A stretch of DNA of 51,750 bases, from NCBI GenBank assembly GCA_002292375.1, contig DBBV01000005.1, positions 1 through 51,750 on the forward strand, written 5' to 3'. The notes beneath the pieces were generated by a model that did no database searches, was not told where the DNA came from, and saw only the letters and a list, made by a program, of their open reading frames with translations. The DNA comes from Methylococcaceae bacterium UBA975 (GTDB lineage: Bacteria > Pseudomonadota > Gammaproteobacteria > Methylococcales > Cycloclasticaceae). The position numbers were made by a program, and so were the translations under genes. The stretch's first letter is position 1, and each line of letters opens with the position of its first letter. Below are positions 24,385-33,404 of this stretch, one piece after another.

Positions 24385-25080
24385 GTGTCTGACAGCGCTT
24401 ACTTTATTGTCTTTTTGGTCGGCTTTTTAGGCTCTAGCCATTGCCTACCCATGTGTGGCGGTATTGTAGGCATACTCAGTTCAGAAAACGCTAACACACC
24501 AAAACAAGCCGCTCATGGTTTAGCAAATAGCCTGTCTTATAATGCCGGGCGGATTTTAAGTTACAGCTTTATCGGCTTATTGGCGGGCGCTATCGGCCAA
24601 TGGGCGCTTAGCCCGCTTGATACCGAGGTGTTGGTTTATTTTTCGCGCCTGCTAACCGCTTTCTTTATGTTGGCGTTCGGTTTTTACTTACTGGGCTGGC
24701 TGACTATTTTAGCTTTTCTGGAGCGCGTGGGGCACAGACTGTGGAAGCACATTTCACCGCTTAGCCGCCGTGTATTGCCCTTGCAAAATAAACGCAGCGC
24801 TTTTTATCTCGGCTTAATTTGGGGTTGGCTACCGTGTGGTTTGGTCTATTCAGCCCTCGCTTGGAGCTTGGCCAGCGCCAACGCAGTGAATGGTGCATTG
24901 ATTATGTTGAGCTTTGGCTTGGGCACCTTACCGATGTTATTGGCGATGGGTGTCGCGTCTAAAAAACTGGTTCAGTTGCGAAACTCTCTCGCGATTCGAC
25001 GCCTCGCTGGCGGGCTTATTATTGGTTTTGCCCTGATTAACTTAATCGCACCAAGCAGTCTGCAACACGCCTTGCATTAA
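24385..25080 (+). CDS. TauE/SafE-like membrane protein of the cbb3 cluster
   Basis: A 231-residue inner-membrane protein with about six helices, starting from GTG 24385. Near the N-terminus is GSSHCLPMCGGIVG, whose His-Cys-x-x-Met-Cys pattern recurs in this subgroup and could bind metal; a second conserved WGWLPCGLVYSALAW follows. Such genes sit beside ccoS and ccoI in many Proteobacteria and are loosely annotated as sulfite exporter TauE/SafE. I suspect a copper- or redox-related role in cytochrome oxidase assembly. Its stop overlaps the ccoS stop by four bases on the opposite strand. It follows sufT by 18 bases and may be co-transcribed. Confidence 0.75.
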   Translation: MSDSAYFIVFLVGFLGSSHCLPMCGGIVGILSSENANTPKQAAHGLANSLSYNAGRILSYSFIGLLAGAIGQWALSPLDTEVLVYFSRLLTAFFMLAFGFYLLGWLTILAFLERVGHRLWKHISPLSRRVLPLQNKRSAFYLGLIWGWLPCGLVYSALAWSLASANAVNGALIMLSFGLGTLPMLLAMGVASKKLVQLRNSLAIRRLAGGLIIGFALINLIAPSSLQHALH

Positions 25081-25280
25081 GGCGTCTTTTTTTCAGGCAC
25101 CTTTTTAGACGATCCCGTCGTTGCTTCCGTCACGTCGGCTTGCTCCTCTTCGTACAAGATACTATGCCCAGGGCCTTCTAGGTCATCAAATTGACCCGAC
25201 CTGACGGCCCATAAAAAAATTGCGATAACGAGGGCGACTAAAACAATTGAAACCGGTATTAAAAAATACAAACTATCCAT
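25077..25280 (-). CDS. ccoS: CcoS, cbb3 oxidase maturation protein
   Basis: A 67-residue single-helix protein, MDSLYFLIPVSIVLVALVIA and onward, with a short cytoplasmic tail containing GQFDDLEGPGHSILYEE. The helix followed by FDDLEGP is diagnostic of CcoS, which is needed for placing heme and copper in the cbb3 oxidase. Its start overlaps the end of ccoI by eight bases, so the two genes are one unit. Confidence 0.92.
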   Translation of the reverse strand: MDSLYFLIPVSIVLVALVIAIFLWAVRSGQFDDLEGPGHSILYEEEQADVTEATTGSSKKVPEKKTP

Positions 25281-27729
25281 GCGTTTTACCTTCTGTCAGT
25301 TGCATTTTATTCGTTGCCCTAAGCGTCCAGCGTAATCTAAATGAGTTTAATACCACCACTAAAGAACTGATCGACATCCCGAGCGCCGCCTGCCAGGGTT
25401 CGACGTGACCGCCGATAGCGAGGGGTAAGGCACCTAGATTATACAATAGCGCCCAGGCGATATTTTGCTGAATAACCGAACGGGTGGATTGCGACAACTT
25501 GATCACCTGACGTAGGCTGTCCATGTCGTCCCCAAGCAATAGGATATCAGACGAGGAACGCGCCAACTGGCTCGCACCCGACACGGATATAGACACATCG
25601 GCCTTGGCTAACACTGGCGCATCGTTCACCCCATCGCCCACCATGGCTGTTTGTTCACCACTGCCTTGTAGCCGCTCAATTTCTGCTAGTTTATCGCTCG
25701 CTGACGCGCCAAATTGATATTGTTCAATACCGAGTTTTTTGGCTAACCAACGCACCGGGGCTTGTCGATCACCGCTGAGTAGGCTGACGGTTTTACCCTG
25801 CCCTTGCAACCACGCGAGGGTTGCCTTTGCACCTTGCCGTATGTCGTCTTTAATTTCAAACACGGCCAACAGTTGGGTTTGACTGGCTAGGTAGACTTCA
25901 CTCAGGTTGCTATCGCTTGCATCGATTGTGATTGATACATTTTCAAGCACATAATTTTTTGAGCCTAAATAATAACGCTCACCGTTAATTAGGCCCGATA
26001 GACCCGCACCATTTTGCTGCTGTACCTGTTGTGGTTGATATTGTTTCATCACTACTTCACGCTTAAACGCACGTGCGATGGGGTGATCAGAGAATTCCTC
26101 TAAACTGACCGCTCTATCAATAACCGACTGCCGATCTAATTGTGCAAATAAGCGCACCGATGACAGCCGCATTACACCCTGGGTCAAGGTACCCGTTTTA
26201 TCAAAAACCATGTGTTTTATCATCGCTAGTTTTTCTAGCGCTTGGCCCTTGGTGATGATAATACCGCGCTCAAACAGCCCACTGATGGCTGCGGTATAGG
26301 CCGTCGGTGTCGCCAATGACAAGGCACACGGACAGGTGACAACGAGCACCGACAAGGCAATCGAAAACCAATTATCATCGCCTTGCCAATAACCGTATAA
26401 GGCAGTTACCACGGTCAGCGTGATCACCATCAGCACAAACGCGCTGGCGTACCGATCGGCTAATTCCACCCACGGCGGTTTTTCATTGTGCGCCCGATCG
26501 ATGAGGCGGCTAATGGTTGATAAGGTACTGTTTTCACCCACACACGACACCTCAGCTAATAGACTACTGCTGATATTGTGGCTGCCGCCTAATAACAGAT
26601 CACCTTGGGTTTTAAAAACTGGCTCACTTTCACCGGTTAAAATAGATTCATCCAGCTGCGAGCTGCCGTGTACAACGATGGCATCGGCAGCCACCACCTC
26701 ACCTGGGTTAATTTGAATTCGCTCACCGAGTGTTAGGCTGCTAGCAGCCACCCTCTTTTGCACACCATCAACTTGTATTTTATTCGCCATTAGCGGCGCC
26801 GCTTGGCTAAGCCGTTCGCTTGCGCTGACCGCATGCCAACGGGTGAGGAACTCGACATATCGCGCTGCCAAAAGAAACAACACAAACATACACACCGATT
26901 CGTAATAGGTATCGCCGACACCGCGGTAGGTATTAAAAAGGCTTGCAACAAAAGCTAGGCTAATACCGAGTGCCACCGGCACATCCATACCTGGTTGTTT
27001 GTTTTTAACATCACGGTAAGCTGCTCGCAAAAAGGGCATGGCGGAAAACAGCAGTACCGGTAACGTTAATAACGCACTGACCCAGTGTAAAAAGCTGAGC
27101 ATCGAGGGATCAATTTCATCCACCCCTGCCAGATAGATACCAGCACTCAGCATCATCACCTGCATACCACAAAAAACCGCCACGCCTAAGCGACTTAAAA
27201 ACCCCTTGCGCTCGGTTTGTAAGGCTAAAAACTGCCGACTAACATCGTATGGTAAGCCACGGTAACCAATCGATTGAATAACCGCTAACACCTGATTTAA
27301 TGCTGTTTTTTTGGCGTCTAATTTAAGTGCTGCACGGCGCGTCGCGTAATTAATGTTAAACGCCAGTACCCCGGGCAATTGATTGACGCGTTTTTCAAGC
27401 AACCAAATACACGCCGAACAAGTGACTCCTTCTATAATCAGCGTGGTTTCTATGATCTCTGTGCTAAGCGGCTGCGGTGCAGTGTTCGATGCAACCAGGT
27501 CGTCAGCGTTTAAAACATCCAACACCTCAAGACTGGGTACGCTGAATGCGGTTCGTTTTTGATAAAAACTGGCCAAGCCGTTGTCAATGATAGCTTGCGC
27601 GACGGCTTCACAACCAGGGCAACACATAGGCCGCCATACGCCATCAAAATATAGTCCATAAGGTGTTGCCTGTGTTACATTTAAGCCACAATGAAAACAA
27701 GCATCCGGTTGTAATAATTTTTTATCCAT
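25273..27729 (-). CDS. ccoI: CcoI, copper-translocating P-type ATPase
   Basis: An 818-residue P1B-type ATPase that moves Cu+ for the cbb3 oxidase. The N-terminal metal region has Cys11/Cys14 and the CCPGC at 36-40, followed by an HMA domain with GVTCSACIWLL (Cys104/Cys107). The membrane part contains the CPC motif near 466-468 (TCPCALSLATP), and the soluble part has the phosphorylated Asp in DKTGTLT near 510 and MVGDGVNDAPVLA. The initial extra Cys-rich domain is the FixI/CcoI signature. It is expressed leftward with ccoS, away from the divergent fnr. Confidence 0.95.
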   Translation of the reverse strand: MDKKLLQPDACFHCGLNVTQATPYGLYFDGVWRPMCCPGCEAVAQAIIDNGLASFYQKRTAFSVPSLEVLDVLNADDLVASNTAPQPLSTEIIETTLIIEGVTCSACIWLLEKRVNQLPGVLAFNINYATRRAALKLDAKKTALNQVLAVIQSIGYRGLPYDVSRQFLALQTERKGFLSRLGVAVFCGMQVMMLSAGIYLAGVDEIDPSMLSFLHWVSALLTLPVLLFSAMPFLRAAYRDVKNKQPGMDVPVALGISLAFVASLFNTYRGVGDTYYESVCMFVLFLLAARYVEFLTRWHAVSASERLSQAAPLMANKIQVDGVQKRVAASSLTLGERIQINPGEVVAADAIVVHGSSQLDESILTGESEPVFKTQGDLLLGGSHNISSSLLAEVSCVGENSTLSTISRLIDRAHNEKPPWVELADRYASAFVLMVITLTVVTALYGYWQGDDNWFSIALSVLVVTCPCALSLATPTAYTAAISGLFERGIIITKGQALEKLAMIKHMVFDKTGTLTQGVMRLSSVRLFAQLDRQSVIDRAVSLEEFSDHPIARAFKREVVMKQYQPQQVQQQNGAGLSGLINGERYYLGSKNYVLENVSITIDASDSNLSEVYLASQTQLLAVFEIKDDIRQGAKATLAWLQGQGKTVSLLSGDRQAPVRWLAKKLGIEQYQFGASASDKLAEIERLQGSGEQTAMVGDGVNDAPVLAKADVSISVSGASQLARSSSDILLLGDDMDSLRQVIKLSQSTRSVIQQNIAWALLYNLGALPLAIGGHVEPWQAALGMSISSLVVVLNSFRLRWTLRATNKMQLTEGKTHG

Positions 27730-27798
27730 ACCTTAAACGCATATTCACTCAGCTAATAACGTAATATAATTCACTTTGACTAGCCACTGATTAAAACT

Positions 27799-28518
27799 AT
27801 GAGCACAGCAGCCAATAACTTATTCCGAGAATTGAGCATCTCTTGTAGCAACTGCAGTTTAGGCGATTTATGCATCCCTCATGGACTTAACCAACAAGAT
27901 ATCGACCGCCTAGATGACTCTGTCAGCCACACCAAATTATTGTATTCCGGCGATTTATTGTATCGCCAAAGCGCGCCGTTTGAGTCACTGTACGCGCTAA
28001 AATCCGGCTCGGTTAAAATAACCACCTTAAACCAAGAAGCCAGCGAAGACATTATGGGCGTTTACCTGCCCGGCGAAATTATTGGCTTTGACGGCCTCGC
28101 CGAAGGTCATTATCAATGCTCCATCGAGGCACTTGAAACCAGTAGCATCTGCGAAATCAACCTCGATAAGTTACAAGCTGCAATTCCTACCATCTATAAA
28201 CAGCTATTAAAGCACGCCAGTAAGGCCATTAATAACAGTAATCACAACACGTCTACGGGCAAGGTCAGCGCCGAAAAACGCATCATTGCATTCATACTGG
28301 ACCTGGCGGAGCGTTATCGCGCTAGCGGTTATATCTTCACCGAGTTTAATTTCTTTTTATCACGCAGTGAAATGGGTAATTTTCTTAACCTATCACCTGA
28401 AACCGTTAGCCGTGGTATACGCAAACTTGAACGCGAGCAACTGATTAGCCTTCAAAGTCGCCGCAGAATTAAAATCAACGATATCGACGGCTTAAAAAAA
28501 CTACTCAGCCACCCATGA
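27799..28518 (+). CDS. fnr: FNR-family oxygen-sensing regulator
   Basis: A 239-residue Crp/Fnr regulator. The oxygen-sensitive [4Fe-4S] ligands are Cys16, Cys19, Cys25 and Cys107, spaced as in FNR and ANR. A cyclic-nucleotide-like domain follows, and the C-terminal helix-turn-helix contains LSPETVSRGIRKLE, whose Glu-Ser-Arg recognises TTGAT half-sites. Without oxygen it dimerises and binds TTGAT-N4-ATCAA. Its neighbours are ccoI/ccoS and ccoNOQP, a common arrangement. FNR-like boxes upstream of ccoN, the diguanylate cyclase and ompW are likely targets. Confidence 0.95.
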   Translation: MSTAANNLFRELSISCSNCSLGDLCIPHGLNQQDIDRLDDSVSHTKLLYSGDLLYRQSAPFESLYALKSGSVKITTLNQEASEDIMGVYLPGEIIGFDGLAEGHYQCSIEALETSSICEINLDKLQAAIPTIYKQLLKHASKAINNSNHNTSTGKVSAEKRIIAFILDLAERYRASGYIFTEFNFFLSRSEMGNFLNLSPETVSRGIRKLEREQLISLQSRRRIKINDIDGLKKLLSHP

Positions 28519-28582
28519 CCGTTGGCCAGTATAACGATAAGTTAGAGCTATTGAGTACCGGCAAAACCTTTATTGCTTTAAT

Positions 28583-28596
28583 CTGATTCAGGTCAT
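28583..28596 (+). promoter_or_regulatory. FNR-like box upstream of ccoN
   Basis: CTGATTCAGGTCAT matches TTGAT-N4-ATCAA in seven of ten defined positions, including the TGA and TCA cores. TAGAAT at 28638-28643 is a possible -10 box; the site would then be about 60 bases upstream of the start point, the usual class I position. The site is weak, so I am only moderately sure. Confidence 0.45.
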
Positions 28597-28673
28597 TTTT
28601 GCTGCACGTCAGCAACACAGCTGAAGCGTTATTTCTTTAGAATAGATCTAATCATCTAAATTGAGATTTAATT

Positions 28674-30086
28674 ATGAGTGGTATTACTTATAACGACACC
28701 GTCGTGCGGCAATTTTCTATTATGACCGTTGTGTGGGGGATTGTTGGCATGCTGGTTGGCGTTATTATCGCCGCACAATTGGTTTGGCCGGCGCTAAACT
28801 TTGACACCTCATGGCTGACCTATAGCCGTTTAAGGCCCTTACATACCAATGCGGTGATTTTTGCCTTTGGCGGCTCTGGCTTAATGGCGACGTCTTTCTA
28901 CGTGGTACAGCGCACCTGTCAAGCTCGCTTGTTTGGCACGGCGCTCGCTAGTTTCGTTTTTTGGGGCTGGACCCTCGTTATTGTATTAGCCGCTATTACT
29001 TTACCGCTTGGCCTATCGCAAGGCGGTGAATATGCCGAACTTATCTGGCCGATTGACCTGCTTATTGCAGTTGTTTGGGTGTCCTACGCGGTCGTCTTTT
29101 TTGGCACCATCATGCAACGTAAAACCAAACATATTTATGTTGCCAACTGGTTTTTTGGCGCGTTTATAATCGCTGTCGCCTTATTGCATATCATTCGCTC
29201 ACTGGCCATCCCTGTGAGTTTAACCGAATCATACCCGCTGTATTCCGGCGCAACTGATGCGATGGTGCAATGGTGGTATGGGCATAACGCTGTGGGCTTT
29301 TTTCTGACCGCCGGATTTTTAGGCATGATGTATTACTTTGTGCCCAAGCAAGCACAACGCCCTATCTATTCGTACCGCCTATCGATCGTGCATTTTTGGG
29401 CGCTAATCTCTATTTATATGTGGGCTGGACCGCATCACCTACACTACACCGCTCTACCTGATTGGATTCAATCCGTAGGGGCTGCTTTCTCAGTTATCTT
29501 ATTAGCACCCTCATGGGGCGGTATGATCAACGGCATTATGACCTTATCGGGTGCTTGGCAAAAGCTGCGCACTGACCCTATCCTGAAATTTTTAATCGTT
29601 TCATTGTCGTTTTACGGCATGTCAACTTTTGAAGGCCCAATGATGGCGATTAAATCCGTCAATGCCCTGTCCCATTACACTGAGTGGACCATTGGTCATG
29701 TGCATTCGGGTGCCCTCGGCTGGGTTGCGATGATTACCATTGGCTCCTTGTATTATTTAATTCCAAAATTATTCGGTAAAAATGAAATGCATAGCATCAA
29801 ACTGATCGAACTGCATTTTTGGGTGGCCACCGTCGGTATTGTTTTATACGTCACCTCGATGTGGATTGCTGGCGTGATGCAAGGCCTTATGTGGGGAGCC
29901 ATTAACGCCGACGGTACGTTGACTTATAGTTTTGTCGAGTCCTTATTGCGGATGATTCCCTTTTACATTATCCGTTTACTGGGTGGCCTGATGTTCTTAA
30001 TTGGCATGTTAATTATGGCCTATAACGTCTACAAAACGACCCAGGGCGCCGAACCATCTCGCATACTCGTACCGCAAACCATTTAG
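28674..30086 (+). CDS. ccoN: CcoN, cbb3 cytochrome oxidase catalytic subunit
   Basis: A 470-residue, roughly 12-helix subunit that reduces O2 to water in the inner membrane. Histidine ligands are visible in LRPLHTNAVIFAFGGSG (low-spin heme), WAGPHHLHYTALPDW (copper B and partner) and TIGHVHSGALGW (two more, for the hemes). The length is typical. It is the first gene of the ccoNOQP operon and has a fair ribosome-binding site. Its promoter region carries an FNR-like site. Confidence 0.97.
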   Translation: MSGITYNDTVVRQFSIMTVVWGIVGMLVGVIIAAQLVWPALNFDTSWLTYSRLRPLHTNAVIFAFGGSGLMATSFYVVQRTCQARLFGTALASFVFWGWTLVIVLAAITLPLGLSQGGEYAELIWPIDLLIAVVWVSYAVVFFGTIMQRKTKHIYVANWFFGAFIIAVALLHIIRSLAIPVSLTESYPLYSGATDAMVQWWYGHNAVGFFLTAGFLGMMYYFVPKQAQRPIYSYRLSIVHFWALISIYMWAGPHHLHYTALPDWIQSVGAAFSVILLAPSWGGMINGIMTLSGAWQKLRTDPILKFLIVSLSFYGMSTFEGPMMAIKSVNALSHYTEWTIGHVHSGALGWVAMITIGSLYYLIPKLFGKNEMHSIKLIELHFWVATVGIVLYVTSMWIAGVMQGLMWGAINADGTLTYSFVESLLRMIPFYIIRLLGGLMFLIGMLIMAYNVYKTTQGAEPSRILVPQTI

Positions 30087-30099
30087 CTAGGACACACAG

Positions 30100-30708
30100 A
30101 TGAGTCATGAAAAAGTAGAAACGAATATCGGCTTGATGATGGTTTTAATTATCTTGGTCATCTCGATCGGTGGCTTGATAGAAATCGTCCCCTTATTCTT
30201 TTTAAAAAACACCACTGAGCCGGTATCTGGCCTTATGCCGTATAACTCGCTACAACTTGCCGGCCGAGACGTGTATGTGAAAGAAGGTTGTTTTGGCTGC
30301 CATTCGCAAATGATTCGACCCTTTCGCGCAGAAACTGAGCGCTACGGGCATTACTCATTAGCCGGTGAGTTTGTGTATGACAGACCGTTTCAATGGGGTT
30401 CAAAAAGAACCGGGCCTGACTTGCATCGTGTCGGTGGCCGTTATGGTGACGAGTGGCACCGCTTACATTTGACCAACCCACGTTTGGTCGTCCCAGAGTC
30501 TAATATGCCGGGTTACCCTTGGCTGGCTGAAAAGTTTATCGACGGTGAACTAGTGGCTACCAAAATGCGCGCCCTGCGCCTGTTAAACACACCCTATAGC
30601 GACAGTGATATTGCCAATGCGCCTGCGTCGGTTGAAGGAAAAACAGAAATGGATGCGTTGATCGCCTATTTACAGGTACTTGGCACCCACGTCAGCATGA
30701 GGCGCTAA
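30100..30708 (+). CDS. ccoO: CcoO, monoheme cytochrome c subunit
   Basis: A 202-residue membrane-anchored cytochrome c. A single helix (about 11-35) precedes the heme motif CFGCH at 64-68, in KEGCFGCHSQM, with a distal Met later (about 150, SNMPGYPW). It passes electrons from CcoP to CcoN. Length and motifs are standard. It lies 13 bases after ccoN and 3 bases ahead of ccoQ. Confidence 0.97.
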   Translation: MSHEKVETNIGLMMVLIILVISIGGLIEIVPLFFLKNTTEPVSGLMPYNSLQLAGRDVYVKEGCFGCHSQMIRPFRAETERYGHYSLAGEFVYDRPFQWGSKRTGPDLHRVGGRYGDEWHRLHLTNPRLVVPESNMPGYPWLAEKFIDGELVATKMRALRLLNTPYSDSDIANAPASVEGKTEMDALIAYLQVLGTHVSMRR

Positions 30709-30711
30709 GCG

Positions 30712-30885
30712 ATGATGGACATTAATACCTTACGCTCAATCTTCACCCTATTGCTGTTCATTTTGTTTATCGCGATTTGTATTTGGGCTTATAGCAAACG
30801 CCGTAAACAAGAGTTTGAAGACGCCGCCAATATTCCATTTCAAGCTGACGAAATAAGTCAGCCCCTAGAGAGGAAAAAACCATGA
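30712..30885 (+). CDS. ccoQ: CcoQ, small cbb3 oxidase subunit
   Basis: A 57-residue single-helix protein starting MMDINTLRSIFTLLLFILFI and followed by SKRRKQEFEDAANIPF, whose Arg/Lys-rich stretch then EFEDAANIPF is typical of CcoQ. It stabilises the oxidase. Its stop overlaps the ccoP start as ATGA (30882-30885). Confidence 0.9.
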   Translation: MMDINTLRSIFTLLLFILFIAICIWAYSKRRKQEFEDAANIPFQADEISQPLERKKP

Positions 30886-31778
30886 CCTTATTTTGGTCCC
30901 TTATCGTCGATCTGGTTATTTTGCTGAATATTGTCGCCTGTTATTGGCTGATCAAATGGGTGGCTAAACCCAGGAAAATAGAAGCCAAGCAAGGTGAACC
31001 TACAGGGCACGTCTGGGATGGCGATCTAACCGAGTTAAACAACCCCATGCCGCGTTGGTGGCTGTATATGTTTTACATTACCATCGTATGGGGGCTGATT
31101 TATCTAATCGTTTATCCAGGCTTTAGTAGCTATTCAGGTGTATTTAATTGGTCATCAGAAAAAGCCTATAAAGAAGAGGTCGCCGATGCGGCTGAAACCT
31201 ATGGGCCGATTTTTAGTCGCTTTTCGAGTACCGACATAAAAACTTTGAGTAAAGACCCCGCGGCAATCAAAGTTGGGCAACGGTTATTTGTTAATTATTG
31301 TTCGCAATGTCATGGTTCGGACGCCGGTGGTTCACGCGGCTTTCCCAACCTGACGGATCAGGATTGGATTTGGGGCGGTAGCCCTGAGGCTATTCATCAA
31401 AGTATTTTGAACGGTCGCACGGCCACCATGCCTGCTTGGGCCGCTGTTATCAAACCACAGCAAATAGGCTATATCGTCGACTACTTGTTGAGCTTAAATG
31501 GCAAAGAACATAAAGCCACGGACGCTCAACGAGGCCAGGTATTATTTGCCAGCTATTGCGCTGCCTGTCACCAAGCTGATGGTCGCGGTAACCCACTGCT
31601 CGGTGCGCCAAACCTCGCCGACGACATCTGGTTATACGGCGGCTCACGGGCAAAAATAAACCAATCGATCGCCCAAGGTCGGCAGGGTCAAATGCCTGCT
31701 AATAAACACTTTTTAGGTGAAGACAAGGTGCACATACTGGCCGCTTACGTTTATAGCCTATCGCAACAGTCTCAGTGA
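30882..31778 (+). CDS. ccoP: CcoP, diheme cytochrome c subunit
   Basis: A 298-residue subunit with two N-terminal helices (about 3-28 and 58-80) and two c-type heme motifs, CSQCH at 140-144 and CAACH at 226-230. It takes electrons from soluble cytochrome c and passes them to CcoO. The start overlaps ccoQ and the end overlaps the next small gene by four bases, so the operon is tightly coupled. Confidence 0.97.
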   Translation: MTLFWSLIVDLVILLNIVACYWLIKWVAKPRKIEAKQGEPTGHVWDGDLTELNNPMPRWWLYMFYITIVWGLIYLIVYPGFSSYSGVFNWSSEKAYKEEVADAAETYGPIFSRFSSTDIKTLSKDPAAIKVGQRLFVNYCSQCHGSDAGGSRGFPNLTDQDWIWGGSPEAIHQSILNGRTATMPAWAAVIKPQQIGYIVDYLLSLNGKEHKATDAQRGQVLFASYCAACHQADGRGNPLLGAPNLADDIWLYGGSRAKINQSIAQGRQGQMPANKHFLGEDKVHILAAYVYSLSQQSQ

Positions 31779-32014
31779 AACTTAGCAAAAAACGCATCAT
31801 TATCGGCACCTTATGGCCATCTTTCTGGATGGCCATTGCGCTCAGCGGCGTTATATTTAGCTTATTAGACCCCTTTTTAATTACTCGGCAAATGGGTCTA
31901 TCAGATACCTCACCCCTAGCTGTTTATACCCTTGGTTTTTTCTTCTTTTGGGCTGTTTGCGCTTGGAGTGGTTTTTTTTCTATCCTTTTTTCACGTTCTG
32001 CTAAACATAAGTAG
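31775..32014 (+). CDS. Small two-helix membrane protein of the cbb3 operon
   Basis: A 79-residue protein from GTG 31775, which overlaps the ccoP stop by four bases. It has two helices (about 12-32 and 48-72), with sequence MKLSKKRIIIGTLWPSFWMA, a basic start and a basic tail. Its last base overlaps the GTG start of ccoG (TAGTG). Being wedged between ccoP and ccoG with overlap on both sides indicates a function in cbb3 biogenesis. I cannot name the family with certainty. Confidence 0.7.
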   Translation: MKLSKKRIIIGTLWPSFWMAIALSGVIFSLLDPFLITRQMGLSDTSPLAVYTLGFFFFWAVCAWSGFFSILFSRSAKHK

Positions 32015-33402
32015 TGACTATTGAACAGCATGACGCTATCGAATCCTCGCTATTCGAAAAGCGTAAAAAGCTCTACCCTCGCGAGGTTCACGGCCTATTT
32101 GCCAAGCTGCGTATAACAGGTGTGACAGTACTGCTCGGCCTCTATTACCTTCTACCTTGGATTAATTTAAACGGCCACCCGATTGTTTTATTTGATTTAC
32201 CTGCGCGTAAATTTTATATATTCCAGTGGGTTTTTTGGCCGCAAGATTTTATTTATTTAGCCTTATTACTTATTTGTGCCGCGCTCGCACTATTTTTATT
32301 TACCGCTTTAGCTGGGCGCGTGTGGTGTGGCTATGCCTGCCCACAAACCGTTTGGACCGAAGTTTTTTTATGGATTGAACGAAAAATAGAAGGCAGCCGT
32401 TTACAACAAATGAAGCTGGATAAGCAGCCCACAAGCCTACATAAACTTCGCATCAAGGCCAGCAAACATACCGTATGGGTTTTATTTGCTTTACTCACTG
32501 GCTTTACATTTGTTGGCTTTTTTACCCCTATTAGAGAGTTGGCTAATAATATATTGACGCTACAAGTAGGCCCTTGGGAAACCTTTTGGTTGATTTTTTA
32601 TAGCCTAGCCACCTACGGCAATGCTGGCTGGCTAAGGGAGCAAGTGTGCATGTACATGTGCCCCTATGCACGTTTTCAAAGCGCCATGTTTGATGAAAAC
32701 ACCTTAGTTATTTCCTACGATGCACAACGTGGTGAACCCCGTGGTAAGCGAAAAAAAGGTGACGACCTGTCAGTAAAACAGTTAGGTAGTTGTGTGGATT
32801 GCACCCTATGCGTTCAGGTCTGCCCAACGGGTATTGATATTCGGCAAGGCCTGCAATATGAATGCATCGGTTGCGCCGCCTGTATTGACGTTTGTGACGA
32901 TGTAATGGCTAAAATGAACTACCCATCAGGCTTAATTAAATACACTACTGAAAATAGCCTTCAAGGCAAACCAACACGTATCCTGCGTGCCCGTATTATT
33001 ATTTACAGCCTGTTACTTATAACCATTCTAAGTGGTGTTGTGTATTCGATTGAAACTCGCGACCCTGTCGAGCTCAATATATTGAGGGACCGTAATACCC
33101 TGTACCGTGAAAATGTAGACGGCAGTATCAGCAACAGTTACACGCTTAAAATCATTAATAGAGAACAAAAAGATCGGCAGTATCAACTGTCTTTCAATGG
33201 TATCGAGGGTCTTGAATCATCCATTAAACAACCTGTTTTTGTCAGCAAAGGGCAAGTGTTGGAGTTACCCTTGCTATTATCCGCCTTTCCCAGTGCGTTG
33301 CTTGGGTCATCCAATACGATTAATATTGGCTTGCACACACTGGATGATCACGCGGTGTCAATCGTAACCGAAGGGCGCTTCATTGGACCATTAAACCGCT
33401 GA
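32014..33402 (+). CDS. ccoG: CcoG (RdxA/FixG), 4Fe-4S membrane protein
   Basis: A 462-residue protein with five or so helices and a bacterial-ferredoxin-like region. Two [4Fe-4S] motifs lie near 259-300: CVDCTLCVQVCPTG and CIGCAACIDVCD. An earlier CGYACPQTVWTE near 107 and CMYMCPYARFQ near 210 are family hallmarks. CcoG reduces copper(II) for delivery to the oxidase. The GTG start overlaps the preceding stop by one base. The C-terminal periplasmic domain (about 345-460) is Ig-like. Confidence 0.95.
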   Translation: MTIEQHDAIESSLFEKRKKLYPREVHGLFAKLRITGVTVLLGLYYLLPWINLNGHPIVLFDLPARKFYIFQWVFWPQDFIYLALLLICAALALFLFTALAGRVWCGYACPQTVWTEVFLWIERKIEGSRLQQMKLDKQPTSLHKLRIKASKHTVWVLFALLTGFTFVGFFTPIRELANNILTLQVGPWETFWLIFYSLATYGNAGWLREQVCMYMCPYARFQSAMFDENTLVISYDAQRGEPRGKRKKGDDLSVKQLGSCVDCTLCVQVCPTGIDIRQGLQYECIGCAACIDVCDDVMAKMNYPSGLIKYTTENSLQGKPTRILRARIIIYSLLLITILSGVVYSIETRDPVELNILRDRNTLYRENVDGSISNSYTLKIINREQKDRQYQLSFNGIEGLESSIKQPVFVSKGQVLELPLLLSAFPSALLGSSNTINIGLHTLDDHAVSIVTEGRFIGPLNR

Positions 33403-33404
33403 AC

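Noticed and set aside
27730..27798. FNR box between ccoI and fnr
   Set aside because: TTTGACTAGCCACTGAT only loosely resembles the consensus and its spacing is wrong.
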